Position numbers and translations under genes: made by a program. Shown here one piece after another: positions 10,654 to 21,972 of a stretch of DNA of 64,000 bases (its first letter is position 1; the number at the start of each line of letters is the position of its first letter). The stretch spans positions 6,510,001 through 6,574,000 of the forward strand of contig NGZR01000002.1 of the NCBI GenBank assembly GCA_002197995.1, written 5' to 3'. The stretch comes from Gaeumannomyces sp. JS-464. Lineage: Eukaryota > Ascomycota > Sordariomycetes > Magnaporthales > Magnaporthaceae. The notes under the pieces are model-generated. The model was given only the letters and a program-made list of their open reading frames with translations, was not told the DNA's origin and ran no database searches.

Positions 10654-12479
10654 GTTGACAGAGCGTGGGTGTTGCTTTGATTTCGGTAGGTAGAGTCAAC
10701 TGAGACTCTGAGAGACAGTCAGGGGCTATACAGATACTCAGGTTTGGTGGAGTGGGTGGATGGGTAATTAGACCGGAGAAAGGGGGAGATGTTTTATCAA
10801 ACGTTCCAAAATCTGCGCATTTCTATCAATTCCACGATGCCCAGTAATTAATAGCACCCGCCATGGGCGGTAGCTGCGGCAAAGTGACAGAAAGCGACGA
10901 GAGTCTCTATCGGGTCGGGACGCCGTTAGTGTCATTGAGTGGGGTTGGCAATGCAGAGAACCTGCAGAGAGCGGTCGAGAACTCGATCGGCTTCTGTGAG
11001 AAGATCTCGGTCCTTGGCTCGTTGGCACGTCCAATGAGGTGGCAGACCGAAGCCGGTGAGCGGGATCTGTGGTGATAATATTTGCGCCGCCGGATGTAGT
11101 GATGAGTTGGACTTTTTCATGCTCAGCCTCACGCCGAAACCCACTTCCCAATTACCTTGGGGGATAACGACGAGATGCAACGATAATCTTTGAGGCTGGC
11201 TGATGCCAGACTAGTCTAGTAAAGATCTGCCTTGGCCAAAGCTCAGCCAGGCCTAAACTAGCGCCCAACCCCGCACGCTTTAGCATCTTCTATCAATCAG
11301 CTTCCTGCGGCTTTGACGCAGGAGGCCAGAATCGCACGTCAAGAGCGGGGGCCTTTGGTCTTTCTGCAAAGCTGCCGGGCCCAGAACGGCCGGAGGCGCC
11401 ACGCAAGAGAGCTGAAAGCAACAAAACCTCGGAAAAGCGACGGCGCCATCACTCGAACGCGTCTCTATGCAGACGCAGACCCGGCTGCCCGGGTTACCGA
11501 CCTGGGCAGGCCGGCCCAAGGGGTTCAGCTGTCCACTTGCAAGAGCGGGGAACTCCGGCCGAGCCTCGCTTGCGGCGGGAAATGGCATTGGATAAAACCC
11601 CGCCGGTGGCTTGCAGATGATTAGCAGGTCTCGCAGCGTCGTCCTTGTTGCAGAGACCCATGCCAAAGTCGGCAAGCCGGAGGGCCCTCCACCTGAGAGA
11701 TCTTGGCGGAACACGATTCTTAGGTTGAGCTTCAATGATGTTCTGCGAATGGGATGTTTGATTGGATGGCTGGAATTTCGTAAGGCTTATCTCAGGCACG
11801 CACCCAATATTTTCCTCCTTTTATTTTTCTTTGCTAATTGGTAGGTTTTCTTTTTAAATCCTTCTTGTATTTTTTTGAATTAAAAACGTTTTATTTCCAC
11901 TTTTTTTTCTACTATTTAACTACATAGTTTTTTTTCCTTGTTTTTAAAAATCTTTTTCCCTTTCCCCACTTTATCTCTTATTTCTTTTTTTCCTATTCTC
12001 TTCCTCTTCCCTTTTTCTTATTTTATCTCGTATTTTTTTTCTTTTTTCCCTTTTTCTTTCCTTTTTGTACATCCCTTTTCGTACCTATTTCCCTTTCGTG
12101 CTACATAGTAACGACAGTGACCTATCAGCTAAAGCATCAAGGGCGCCAATTACGAGCTGTTAGGGGTTCCAACTAGAGCAGTCGCAAACTTCAAACAGCG
12201 AGGCCGGAAGGCAGATGTGTTGCATGGGCTGAAAGCGGCGTCATGTAGGTGTGGGAGCAAAACGCTTGCGTGCCCGGGTAGATCCCAAACATTATAAAGC
12301 TTTCAGCATCGCCGACTTAAAGTACCGGGAGTGAGCAGAAGCCAGACTCTCAAACAACAACAGATATCGGGTCTTGATCGAGTTCACGATACTGCCCCTA
12401 CTTGAGCCCGATCCCCTCGTTACTTGATACTTTGTTATCCCCTCCCCCACAGCCCCCTCTACCTCTCTCTACGACCGTC
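10654..12479. other. Intergenic, about 1.8 kb, with a T-rich block
   Basis: Divergent spacer before the subtilase gene. No gene supported. From about 11810 to 12110 the plus strand is dominated by T and TC runs, unlike the GC-rich surroundings. This may be a pyrimidine-rich promoter or old AT-rich debris. Confidence 0.55.
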
Positions 12480-14646
12480 ATGGCACCCTGTCTTAATGGC
12501 AACCTTTTCTCCTGCAACAGCCTTGAAGGTCCCGATGACGGACAACTAAAGGACGGAGAGAACCACATCATCATTGATCTCAAGGAGCCCCTGACTCGGC
12601 CCCAGAAGCGAAAGCTGCAAGATCACGGAGTCGTGCTTCAGAAGCACCTTGGCGAAAACACGTGGAAAGCCCGCTACGTGCCCTCCGATCTCAGCCCCAT
12701 CCTCAGTGAGGACTTCGTTCAGGATGCCAAGCCAGAGCCTGCCGCCCTCAAGCTCCAGCCCGGCCTCGAGGACAGCGCTGCACAGGGCCCGCAGACGGTG
12801 GATATCGTGCTGCAGCAGCAGACCGACGAGACTGTCCAGAAGATCAAGGAGATGATCAAGGAGATCACCGGCATTGCCGTTGATGACATGTCTGCTCGCC
12901 GGGACGACACCATCATCCGGCTCAACGTGGCCTTGGATGCGGGCCAGCTGAACAGCATTGCCGGGATCGACAGCGTGGCGGCCATCGAGAAGGTTGTGGG
13001 CCTGGAGCTTCACAACAACGTCGCCCGTACCATCGTCAAGGCCGACTTGCCGATCGAGTTGTCCAAAAAGACACCGTACAAAGGGGGCGGCCAGATCGTC
13101 ACCGTGGCCGATACGGGTTTCGACAAGGGGTCAACCACGGACACCCACCCGGCCTTTGAAAGCCGCGTTAAAAACCTCGTCCCGATGGCCCGCAAAACCG
13201 AGACCAATGACAAGGACGGCCACGGTACGCATGTGTGCGGCTCTGTGCTGGGCGACGGCACCTCGGCGACCATGGGGGGCACGATCCAGGGCACGGCACC
13301 CCAAGCGGAGCTGGTCATGCAGTCGCTCCTCGGCTCTGACGGGAGGCTGTTCGGGGACAACTCCAAGGCGACGCTGCTCACGCTGCTTCAAAACGCGCAC
13401 GGCCAGGGGTCGCGAATCCACACCAATTCCTGGGGTCCCCGGTGGAAGTACGAGACCAGGCCCGGGGTGTGGGTGATAATCGGGCAGCAGCCGTACCACA
13501 ACGGCGCCGAGGACCTCGACAGGTTCACCTCGGAGCACCCGGACATGGTGGTGTGCTTCAGCGCCGGCAACAGCGGCCGCGAGACGCGGTTCAACCGCGA
13601 CGACCTCGGCCACATCGGCGGGCAGGCGGCGGCCAAGAACTGCATCACCGTCGGGTCCTGCGCCAACCAGCGCCCGACGGCCGACGCCGTGAACGCCACC
13701 GTCTACAACGCAAAGGGCCCGCACGAGGGCAACCCTTCGGCCATCTCCAGCTTCAGCAGCCGCGGCCCCAGCCGCGAGGGCCGCATCAAGCCCGACCTGG
13801 TCGCCCCGGCGGCATGATCCTCTCCACGCACTCCCGCGACGCGCCGACGAAGCAGACCTTTGGCGTAAGCTCGGACCCCCAGTGGTGGTGGTGTTCCGGC
13901 ACCAGCATGTCCACGCCGCTGGTTGCAGGCTGCGTTGCCACCCTTCGGCAGGTCCTTGTCGACAACGGCATGGACGACCCCAGCGCTGCACTTATTAAAG
14001 CGATGCTTATCAACGTAGGTTATTCCTTTTCCTATTCCTTTTTCTTTGCCAATATTTTGTTAGTGTTTTGCCAGTGATTTGCCCGTTTTTTTTGGTATGC
14101 CTTTTTTCTTCATTTTTTTTAGAAAAATAATAATAAAAAATAATCCTTCCCGCTAATCCGTTAATTAGGGGCTACGGACCTCGGCCGGCCGCAAAAAGAG
14201 CAGGGATTCGGCAGAGTCGACCTTGCCAACTCGGTTATTATCAAAGGTAAAACGCCGAACAGGGACTTCCGGGAGGATACGCTATATGACCAAGACGGCA
14301 AAGACTCTGTCGTAATCGACTTTATTCCCGGCCAGTACCTCGTCCAGGGCCGCAACACTGGCACGCTCAAGTGCACAATGGTGTATACGGACCTGCCCGG
14401 CGAGGCCCTGCAGCACCACCTCAGCATGAGCGTGGAGGTCCACGACGAGGAGGGCGGCAAAACCGTGCGCTGGGGCAACTCGGGGGATGGCCCCAATCAG
14501 CAGCGAGACAACGTCAACACGGTGGAGCAGGTGGTGTGGAAAGACATTCCCGCGGATACGAGGTGAAGATCAAGGTCGGGCTAGACGGAGTGCTGATTAA
14601 TAACGATGAGTCCCAGTCCTTCGCTGTGGTGTGGAGTTTTGTTTGA
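12480..14646 (+). CDS. Subtilisin-like serine protease (S8), no signal peptide, two apparent frameshifts
   Basis: About 672 residues. Exon 12480..14018, intron 14019..14168 (the donor could also be GTAGGT at 14015), exon 14169..14646. The catalytic triad is visible: Asp in VADTGFD (about 211), His in GHGTHVCG (about 248), Ser in GTSMSTP (about 475), with SAGNSG and NSWG near the oxyanion site. The first 190 residues look like two inhibitor-I9-type prodomains (ENHIIIDLKEPLT and TVDIVLQQQTDETV). A beta-rich C-terminal domain (CTMVYTDLPGEALQHH) follows the protease. It begins MAPCLNGNLF and has no secretion signal, so a cytosolic place is likely. One base appears lost at 13803-13812 (GRIKPDLVAP then GGMILSTHSR) and one at 14549-14551. 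The fold and motifs are otherwise intact. Confidence 0.85.
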
Positions 14647-14649
14647 TGG

Positions 14650-14799
14650 AATAGGACAGGAAATAGGACAGGAAATAGGACAGGAAATAGGACAGGAAAT
14701 AGGACAGGAAATAGGACAGGAAATAGGACAGGAAATAGGACAGGAAATAGGACAGGAAATAGGACAGGAAATAGGACAGGAAATAGGACAGGAAATAAG
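14650..14799. repeat. 12-bp minisatellite, about 12 perfect copies
   Basis: Tandem AGGACAGGAAAT units begin within a few bases of the subtilase stop codon (14644-14646). The copies are identical, so the array is young or homogenised. As the unit is a multiple of three, one frame reads (GQEI)n and the minus strand reads (FPVL)n. It probably lies in the 3' UTR. Confidence 0.97.
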
Positions 14800-15867
14800 A
14801 AAGAATCTGGTACTCGAGTGTTAAAGCCGATAGGTAGGATGTGGTAGTGGCCGTAGTAGGTATGTTGTATACCAGTCATAACAGCAGGAGAAAAAAAGAT
14901 GTGTGCCCGGATTATCTTGCACGCGGAACGCGAAGAAGCTTCGACACTACAGTCGGGTCCGTCTTGGTCATCGCCGGGTCGGGCATTTTGCTCAGCTGCA
15001 CACCCAAGGGTTGGGGTGAGCTGGTGTGATTAGGTACCAAGGCATAAGGCACGTAGAGGGAGTACAGTTGTAACGTCATTGGGCGTAAAGCTCGCGCTCC
15101 CCGTCTTTCAGTCCACGTATGCCCCTCCTTCCGCATCTTGTGCTCGTTCTGAACGCAGCTAATTATGCCTCCTTATGGGGCGGATCGGTGTCTTGGCGGA
15201 GACAGGCTGTGTCCAAGCGGGTACTGGCCTTCTTCCCTTCTCACCGCCATAGGTAGTACTACGAGCTGGTACCTTCCATCCTGGGTGTTGGCTACCGACC
15301 TGGCTGATCGTAGGACGGCAACGGATTGGCTATCGTATATTGATGCCCTGGGAGACGCACAGTTTCTGTGAGGAGCCTCACTAAACTGAAAATGGATGTC
15401 GGTGACGTCCTGGAAGGCCGTCAGTCTGCGATGCGAGCCGTGATGCGAACCGCGATGCGACCAAGTCACCTATTCTTGCTCAAAGCCTCAAATCTTGTCG
15501 ATGGTATCATGAGAGCGTAGCTATCATCCTGGCGACCAACAAAGGCGGCCTGGAGGGGTGCGCGGGTACGTGCAGCCTAGTGCCCAGGAAGGTCGGCTGA
15601 GGCCGAGGTGGCGGCGGTAGCACAGAACGTGCTGGAAAGGCACGTTGGGCAGCCGCGGGCGTGGATGTGGTGGAGGCTATGTAGCGATATAGATACACCA
15701 AAGGGATGCTTTCATCACCATCCCCTTTTTCCTCCATCCGCTAACTACCGCCCGCAGGGAGAGTACAGAATCCAGCGACAGCAGCAATGAAGTCTAACTG
15801 CGAAAGTTGCAATCTTCGTCCGATTTAATAAATACGTACCATATCCGCGGGATTTGGGTCTTCCACC
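14800..15867. other. Intergenic, about 1.1 kb
   Basis: 3' flank of the subtilase and 5' region of the next gene. A CTAAC branch site and CAG near 15738-15754, before an ATG at 15787, look like a 5'-leader intron end. Three near-copies of GATGCGAACC lie at about 15429-15462. No separate gene supported. Confidence 0.5.
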
Positions 15868-17463
15868 GTGGCCTGGGGTCTGGCCAAGGACTTGATAAAG
15901 CTCTGGGACGACTTCGAGAAGCAGATTCACAACGAGCGCGTCACGGAGGGTCAAGCAGCCCAACTCAGGGAATTCGGCCTTGGCGACCGGAGCGAAGGTA
16001 TCAAGATGAATCTCGAGCTGTGTTGGGAGATCTTGGATGACTACAGCGTGTCTGAGAAGCGCGAAGGCCGTCTCACGCGCGCGACCTCGAGAAGCTCCGC
16101 ACGCTGCCACCGAACTCGACAACGCTGTGCAGGCGGTCCTCCGGGAGGCATCGCTCGAACAGAAGAAGAATAAATTGTCCAGACTCAAGCGGTACACCTT
16201 GGGTTCCTACATGCCAGCGCGAGGCGTGGCGCACTCGCCCTCACCCCACCAAGTGCTGGACCGGAAGCTTGGGAGCTTCGATCAGGCGTTGAGGGAGCTC
16301 AATAGCCTGGTCTTGACGATGTGGAAGGTCTCTGCGGACTTCAGCCCTCTGACAAATCTCGAACTTGCCGGGAGCCGGGAGAATATCAACCAGACTCTTG
16401 CATGGGCCAGAGCGAGCTACGTGCCACCCGGGAAAACGGCGGCGGAGGAGGCCCCAGTGGTGCTCGAGTCAAATTGCTACGAGGAGAAAAGAAAGGACGC
16501 CGCCGAGAAGAAGATACAAGACCTCGCATCAAGGCTTTGTTCGGCCCTGCCGACCAAGTCCATCCCCCGCCTGCTGGGCTATCGCCCCGGCGACAGGGCA
16601 GGCTCTTTCGACCTCGTGTTCGAGTGGCCCCTGCCCACGAGCGGGAAGCCCGTGGCTCTGTCCAAGCTCTACGCCGACGAAAAGCAGGGGCCGTCCCTCA
16701 ACGTCCGCGTCTCGCTCTGTCGGCAGCTGGCCGTCCGCGTCCTGCAAACCCATAAGATCGGCCTCATGCACAAGAGCATTCGGCCGGAGAATCTCTTGGT
16801 CGCGGTGGAGAGAGGGCCCGGTGACCTCGAGAGCCCGGCCGTGGACGCGACGCTCTTCCTCTGCGGGTGGGCAGAGCTGCGCGACAAGTTGCGTGGGGCC
16901 AGAAAGCGGAGGGGCGACTCGTCGCCCGGCAGGCTTATACACCAGCATCCGGACCGCCATGCCCAAAGCCCTGAGGCGACGCAGAGCGACGACATCTACG
17001 GCGAAGACATCTACGACGACGACGTTCCCAAGGCGAAGCAGAACTACAACATCTACCATGACATATATAGTATGGGGTATGTGCCCTGGAGCTGCTGATG
17101 TGGGACAAGCTGGTCCGTCCTGTCCAGACATCCCCTTTCTCGCCGGTGCTTTCCAGTGCGTACGTGGAGACGTACAAGAAGCGCTGGCCAGGCGATGTCC
17201 CGGCCAGCGACGCCCGCACCGCAACACCCGCTGCGAACCTGCTCACAAAGGGCGCGGGGCGTGTCAAGACGACGCTCGAGGACATGACGAAGCGGTACGT
17301 GCCGCAAAAGGGCGGCAAGATGGCCGAGCTTGTGTATCGATGCCTGAACTCGAAGCCGATTGTCCAGCCGGTGGACAACGTGCTGGCGTCGAACGAGGAG
17401 ATATCCGACAGCATCTACCAGGAGATCCCGGACGATCTGGACAAGCTGTTGTCGGTTCTGTAA
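15868..17463 (+). CDS. Helical N-terminal domain plus degenerate protein-kinase domain (HeLo/pseudokinase-like)
   Basis: About 530 residues recovered; the 5' end is undefined (frame open from 15832, first family-like residues VAWGLAKDLIKLWDDFE). The N-terminal 200 residues are helical and resemble the HeLo-like/prion-inhibition domains of fungal cell-death proteins. The C-terminal half has kinase-like landmarks: LFVLQ-like VRVLQTHKIGLMHKSIRPENL where active kinases have HRD, no DFG, and IYSMG followed by ALELLMW (subdomain IX). The lack of HRD and DFG suggests a pseudokinase. Three single-base losses must be assumed: 16075-16083, 16106-16112 and the G4 run at 17074-17077. Family assignment is by resemblance only. 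The alternative is a decaying gene, but conserved motifs continue in each new frame. Confidence 0.6.
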
Positions 17464-18598
17464 AGATGGGACGGCAGGTGCGTAGCGCACATGGGCTACC
17501 TGGGGTGTTGGCGGGCCGTCTGCCTGGATGTTAGGGGGTTTGGATCGGTGGATACCGCGGGTTCATCCTTTCTCGCTTGATGCCACCCGAAATCCGGGGT
17601 GCGGAGGCGAATGTTCTGACTGTTGGTCGGATCAGCACAGCCACCGTTGAGGAGGCTATAATAAGAAACAGGAGCTGTTGCTGTCTTGGTATTTGTCCCT
17701 TGGTTCCGCACGTTTTTCTCTATGCCCGCCATTCTAGAAGCTTTTCGTTCTGCCACTCGCCGCCTAAAAGATGCGCCGCGTGGTATTGAGCTTTGGCACA
17801 TCTGTGGCACATCTGAGGCAGATGGGATGATGCATCCCTCTCCTGTGGATCCCTTCAGCGTTGGCGGCAGCCTAGCGTTCGCGTTTAATTGTGCCGCCGA
17901 ACGCAGTCGGCGTCTCAAGCAGCCGCAGACAAAGTGCAAAATCCACCCGCCGCGCAAAAAAGGCTGCATCGACCCATCGCGCGAGCGTCTTGTGTCGCAC
18001 CGCGCTTGGGCTCTAGGTAGTTTACTTTGCATCAATCCCAACGTTTCAGGCCGCCTGCCCATTTTGCTCGACTGGGCTGAGGGTCCCTGGGCGGTGCGGC
18101 GATCCTCTGACTGTAAACCCCGCAGCCGTCCGAAACAGGAAATAAGCAAGAACCCCTCATTGGCTGCTGCGTGCCCTGCGCCATGGCTGGGCGGGCCAGC
18201 TTACTGCGAACGGCACCACGCGGAGCTTGCATGCGCCCACTTGGAGGCTGCCAGAAAAAGATCAATCATTGATCCGTCTCGACAATGCGTCCGCCCGGGG
18301 GTTTTTTTTTCGAGGACGCGTTCGAGATGTAAAAGGAGGCGATGGCCGGCCCGTTGATGGGTTATTCAGTCTGGTATTCCGTAGCAAGGACTCAGTTCCA
18401 TCACCCGCACGAATTTGACATTTCACATTCTCGATACAACCTGCAGGGCTTCTTATCCCTAAACGAGAACGGGAGCATTTTCGTCCACCACCAACTAGCA
18501 CACTTATACCAAGCACATATATCAGAATACCTCTACACATCCATCATGCGCTACCCCACCATCTCCGCCTTCTCCTCGCCACCACCCTCCCGACCACC
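17464..18598. other. Intergenic, about 1.1 kb
   Basis: No gene supported. TATA-like sequences near 18505-18525 precede the Ser-rich protein. An ATG at 18546 in another frame opens a 39-codon upstream frame that overlaps the likely start at 18599. Confidence 0.5.
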
Positions 18599-19232
18599 AT
18601 GTCCGCCTCCATCCGGCTCGACTCCCCGACCGAGACGGGCGGGCACGTGTCCCCGCGCCGCCTAGCCGACGAGCTCGACAGCACGGCCCGGGAGGAGCTC
18701 GCGGCGCTGGACGCCGAGGAGGCCGGCGCCGGCGGCAGCAGCAGCCCCACGGCCCGGGACCCGCCCACCTTTGTCCTGCGGCGCACCAACTCGGACGGCC
18801 AGTCCGTGTCGTCCGACTCGGCCGGCTCGGCCCTCTCGGACGCGGACCTGGCCTCGATCCTGGCCGTCAGCGGCGGCAGCAGCGTGTACGAGCGGTCCAT
18901 CGACGAGGAGCGCGAAGACCCCTCCTCGTCGGAGTCCTCTGCAGGGTCCTGGGCCAGCCGCCGCCGCCGCTCGCTCAGCGCCCTCGTGAGGCGCGCCTGC
19001 AGGCCCGCCCACCACGGGCAGGACCCAAAGTACCGCCACGCCAACAGCTGCGAGCGTTCCGCCGGGGACGAGGCCGGGGCCGAGGCGACCGGACCAGCAG
19101 ATCCGCTCTCTGGTGTCGGACAAGCCCACGTTCGACGGCGCCGTCAAGGAGCTGTTTTACTCTCAGGAGTCTAAGCGCGGTGTTGCCGGCTGGGTTTCGC
19201 GCAGGAGGGCGCGGAGCAACGCGAGCGCTTGA
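18599..19232 (+). CDS. Ser-rich, acidic protein, uncharacterised (frame change)
   Basis: About 210 residues, no introns found. The ATG at 18599 (CACCATG context) opens MSASIRLDSPTETGG. The middle is Ser/Asp-rich (SSSESSAGSW) and then basic (RRRRSLSALVRRACRP). A probable conserved end lies in another frame: IRSLVSDKPTFDGAVKELFY, then GWVSRRRARSNASA and the stop at 19230. The switch falls near 19050-19100 and needs one extra or two missing bases; no plausible GT-AG intron joins the frames. There is no signal peptide or membrane helix. The family is not recognised. If the frame change is real, the protein ends at 19174 instead. Confidence 0.5.
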
Positions 19233-19570
19233 GGCTGCCCAGGTGCCATTTTTCTTTCATTGTTTGGGCTGTGTCTACCTTACCTAGAATGGCTGGTTTG
19301 ACGCGATATGGAAGGCATTCGTTCGGTGGGATGTACCAAAAAGAGAGGTCACGCATCGGCGTTTTGTTTTTGCATTACGGGTTTTTTGCATATCGCCGGC
19401 GACGGCTCGAGGTCCTGGGCTTGGGTCTTCATTTCTCTTTGTTTATTTTTTTCCCACAGCATTTTGGAGATGCACTTCTTATACCCAATTCCAACATCGC
19501 GTTATGTCTTAGAATACATTTTGGCCGTGCAAACTCGTCCCGAGTAATATGCCCGACCGTGGTTTAAGAT
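19233..19570. other. Convergent intergenic spacer, about 340 bp
   Basis: AT-richer 3' flanks of two converging genes. No gene seen. Confidence 0.6.
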
Positions 19571-21265
19571 TTAGTGCACGTATCTGAAGGACACAACAGC
19601 GTCGCCTCCATGGCCAGCCTTTGCACCACGCAGGTGCTTGTCTCCCAGCTCTCCGGCACGCTCCTGCTGCTCCAGCCTCTTATTCTCCCTCTTGAGGTGC
19701 CACTTGAGGCTGAGGGCGACGCAGGCCGTGACCAGGCAAGCGCCCGACATGACGCCGCCGCCAGCGTAGTACCTCGGCTTCTGGATGTCGGGGAACATGT
19801 ACGACGTGTAAAAGTGCGCGACGCCGGCGCCGAACAGATTGACAATGGCCAGCGAGGCGGCGCGCTTGGTGCGGGGGCGGGGAAGCGTGGCGCTGATCCA
19901 CGACACGCACAGATTGTAAGGCGAGTAGGCGCCCGCTGTCATGAGGAACATGCTGAAATAGCGGCCGCCCAGCGACGGCACGAACATAGCGAGCAGATTG
20001 CCGAGCAGCGCGAAGAGCATGGGGATCGCGATGTGGAACCCGCGCTCGTTCTGGCGCGCCGCGTGGAACGAGACGGCCAGCGACACAAAAAAGGCCACAA
20101 AGTACGGCGGCGCCGTGAGCAGCAGCGTCGTGGTGCGCGGGAAGCCGAGTGTGCCCACGATGGAGGGAAAGAAGTTGTTGAAGGACTGCGACGTGATGAG
20201 CGCCATCTGCTGCACGACGAAGAGGTACAGCTTGGGGTCGATGAGCGCCTGTTTCAGCCCCCACCAGGCGCTCTCGTGGTCCTCGTCGGCGATGCCCGCG
20301 TTCTCGCGTCGGATGCGCCACTCGGCCACGAGCTGGTGCGGCCTCGAGATGAAGCGGTGCGTCGCCTGCAGCGGGTAGTCGGCCATGAGCGGCAGGACGA
20401 GCAGGGCGATGACGACGGTGACGGCGCCCTCGATGATGAACAGCCAGGCCCACGACGGCCGCCCCGCGACGCCGCCCATGCGGCTCGTGATGCCCGCGGC
20501 GATGAGCCCGGAGAAGGCGGTCGCGAGCATGTTGCCGCCGTACAGGACGGCGACGCGCGGCGGCAGCTCCTTGCGCGTGTACCACGTCGAAAGAAGCACA
20601 AAGACGGCCGGCAGGAACGGCGCCTCGACCAGCCCCAGGATGAAGCGGGCCGAGGCCAGGCCGGCAAAATCATGAACGAAGCCCTGGCACATGGATACTA
20701 TCCCCCAGGCACTAGTGACGCAGCAAATGTAATACGATGGGCGCACCCTTCCGATGATCATGTTGGAGGGCAGTTGGGTGATGCAGTCTGTTGTGTTGGC
20801 AGGATAGCCCCGAAGCGGTCAGAGACAGGTATTTTGCCAGTCCTCCCATTTCGGGGAGGCGAGGGCCTGGAGCAGCTAGAACCACGTACAGCCAACGTAA
20901 AACATCAAGAGCGTCGTGTTGTACTGGTTGTTGGTCATATGCGTATCCTCTTGTAGTCCGACGATCTTGGCGCTGGCAATGTTATTCCGATCACTGCATA
21001 CAGCTCCAGTTAGAATACGGCCAATTCCCGGGAGAAGCACGTCGACTTACAGGATATTGAGAAGAAACAGAAGCACGCAAACTGGCATCAGTGTGCAGTC
21101 CAGCCTCTTGACCAGGCCCTTTTCGAGCTCTGCGATCTGCTCCGTCGACATATCCGCGAGCTCTTCTGGAAGCGGCAGCTCGTGTGGCACGACATCCTTT
21201 TGGACGTCCTCCATGGGCTCGACCTCCACCCCTTGCTTGGAGGTCGTGATGACGTCGTTTGCCAT
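19571..21265 (-). CDS. MFS transporter, Dal5/allantoate permease type
   Basis: 511-residue plasma-membrane symporter of the anion:cation symporter family (relatives carry allantoate, nicotinate, pantothenate, biotin or tartrate-like acids). Exons are 21265..21051, 20993..20890 and 20787..19571; both introns have GTAAGT or GTACGT donors. The 60-residue cytoplasmic N-terminus is acidic (PLPEELADMSTEQIAELEKG). RLDCTLMPVCVLLFLLNILD then leads into TM1, as in this family. NNQYNTTLLMFYVGY, QLPSNMIIGRVRPS and a long loop before TM7 are also typical. The C-terminus is basic. It lies tail-to-head behind the hydroxyacid dehydrogenase on the same strand, so an organic acid is a possible substrate, but there is no direct evidence. 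No frameshift. Confidence 0.92.
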
Positions 21266-21972
21266 TTTTGCTGTCTATTTGGCCTAGCCACGCTTCCTAG
21301 ACCAAACAAGTCAGCGCCGTGAAGCCTTTGGAGAGATGGTTGGCGCTCGGCAGCTGATTCCCAGGCATAGGTCAAGACAGGAGCTGCTGGGCAAACCTTG
21401 GGCGACTCGACCGGGTATATACCAGCACGCCTATGGTTCCGAGAACCAACAAGCCTCGAGTGCCGCATTGGGACAAGGCTTCGTTAGCGTCGCAATCCAA
21501 GGAGAATGGAGAGTTGACCGCCTCGCCCGACCAATTACAGGTGCTTTGACGTCCGGGAAGAAGACCGTGATGTACGGAGAGTGGATTGTGGGGCATCCTT
21601 GTTGAGGTCGCAGCCATGCTGGGTTGGGGACTCCAATCATACGAGAAGCCGGGATGTTGGAGATGTTGGCCTGGGGTTCCCTACAAGACTAGGTGCCTGG
21701 CCGCTTCCTCAGCAGTCTTCACCCCGCATCCTTGCAGTCTCCCCGGCTTTCATCCCGGCCTTTCCATAGAGCACAAAAAATTTCAATGCGGTGAGCTCCA
21801 ACACATTACTCAGTACATCATGTCTGGCAGACTGCCTACACCTATCTAGGTATTCAAATGAGGAGGGGTCGGTGAGGGATTCCCACTTGATCGGATGGAC
21901 AATATCCGAGCCGTACCCGGGCGCCCCTCCCGTACAGTAGTCCCGTTTCCCCTGCAGCCGGGCCGGTCCCCC
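21266..21972. other. Intergenic, about 700 bp
   Basis: Promoter of the MFS gene and 3' flank of the dehydrogenase, which are tandem on the minus strand. No gene supported. Confidence 0.6.
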
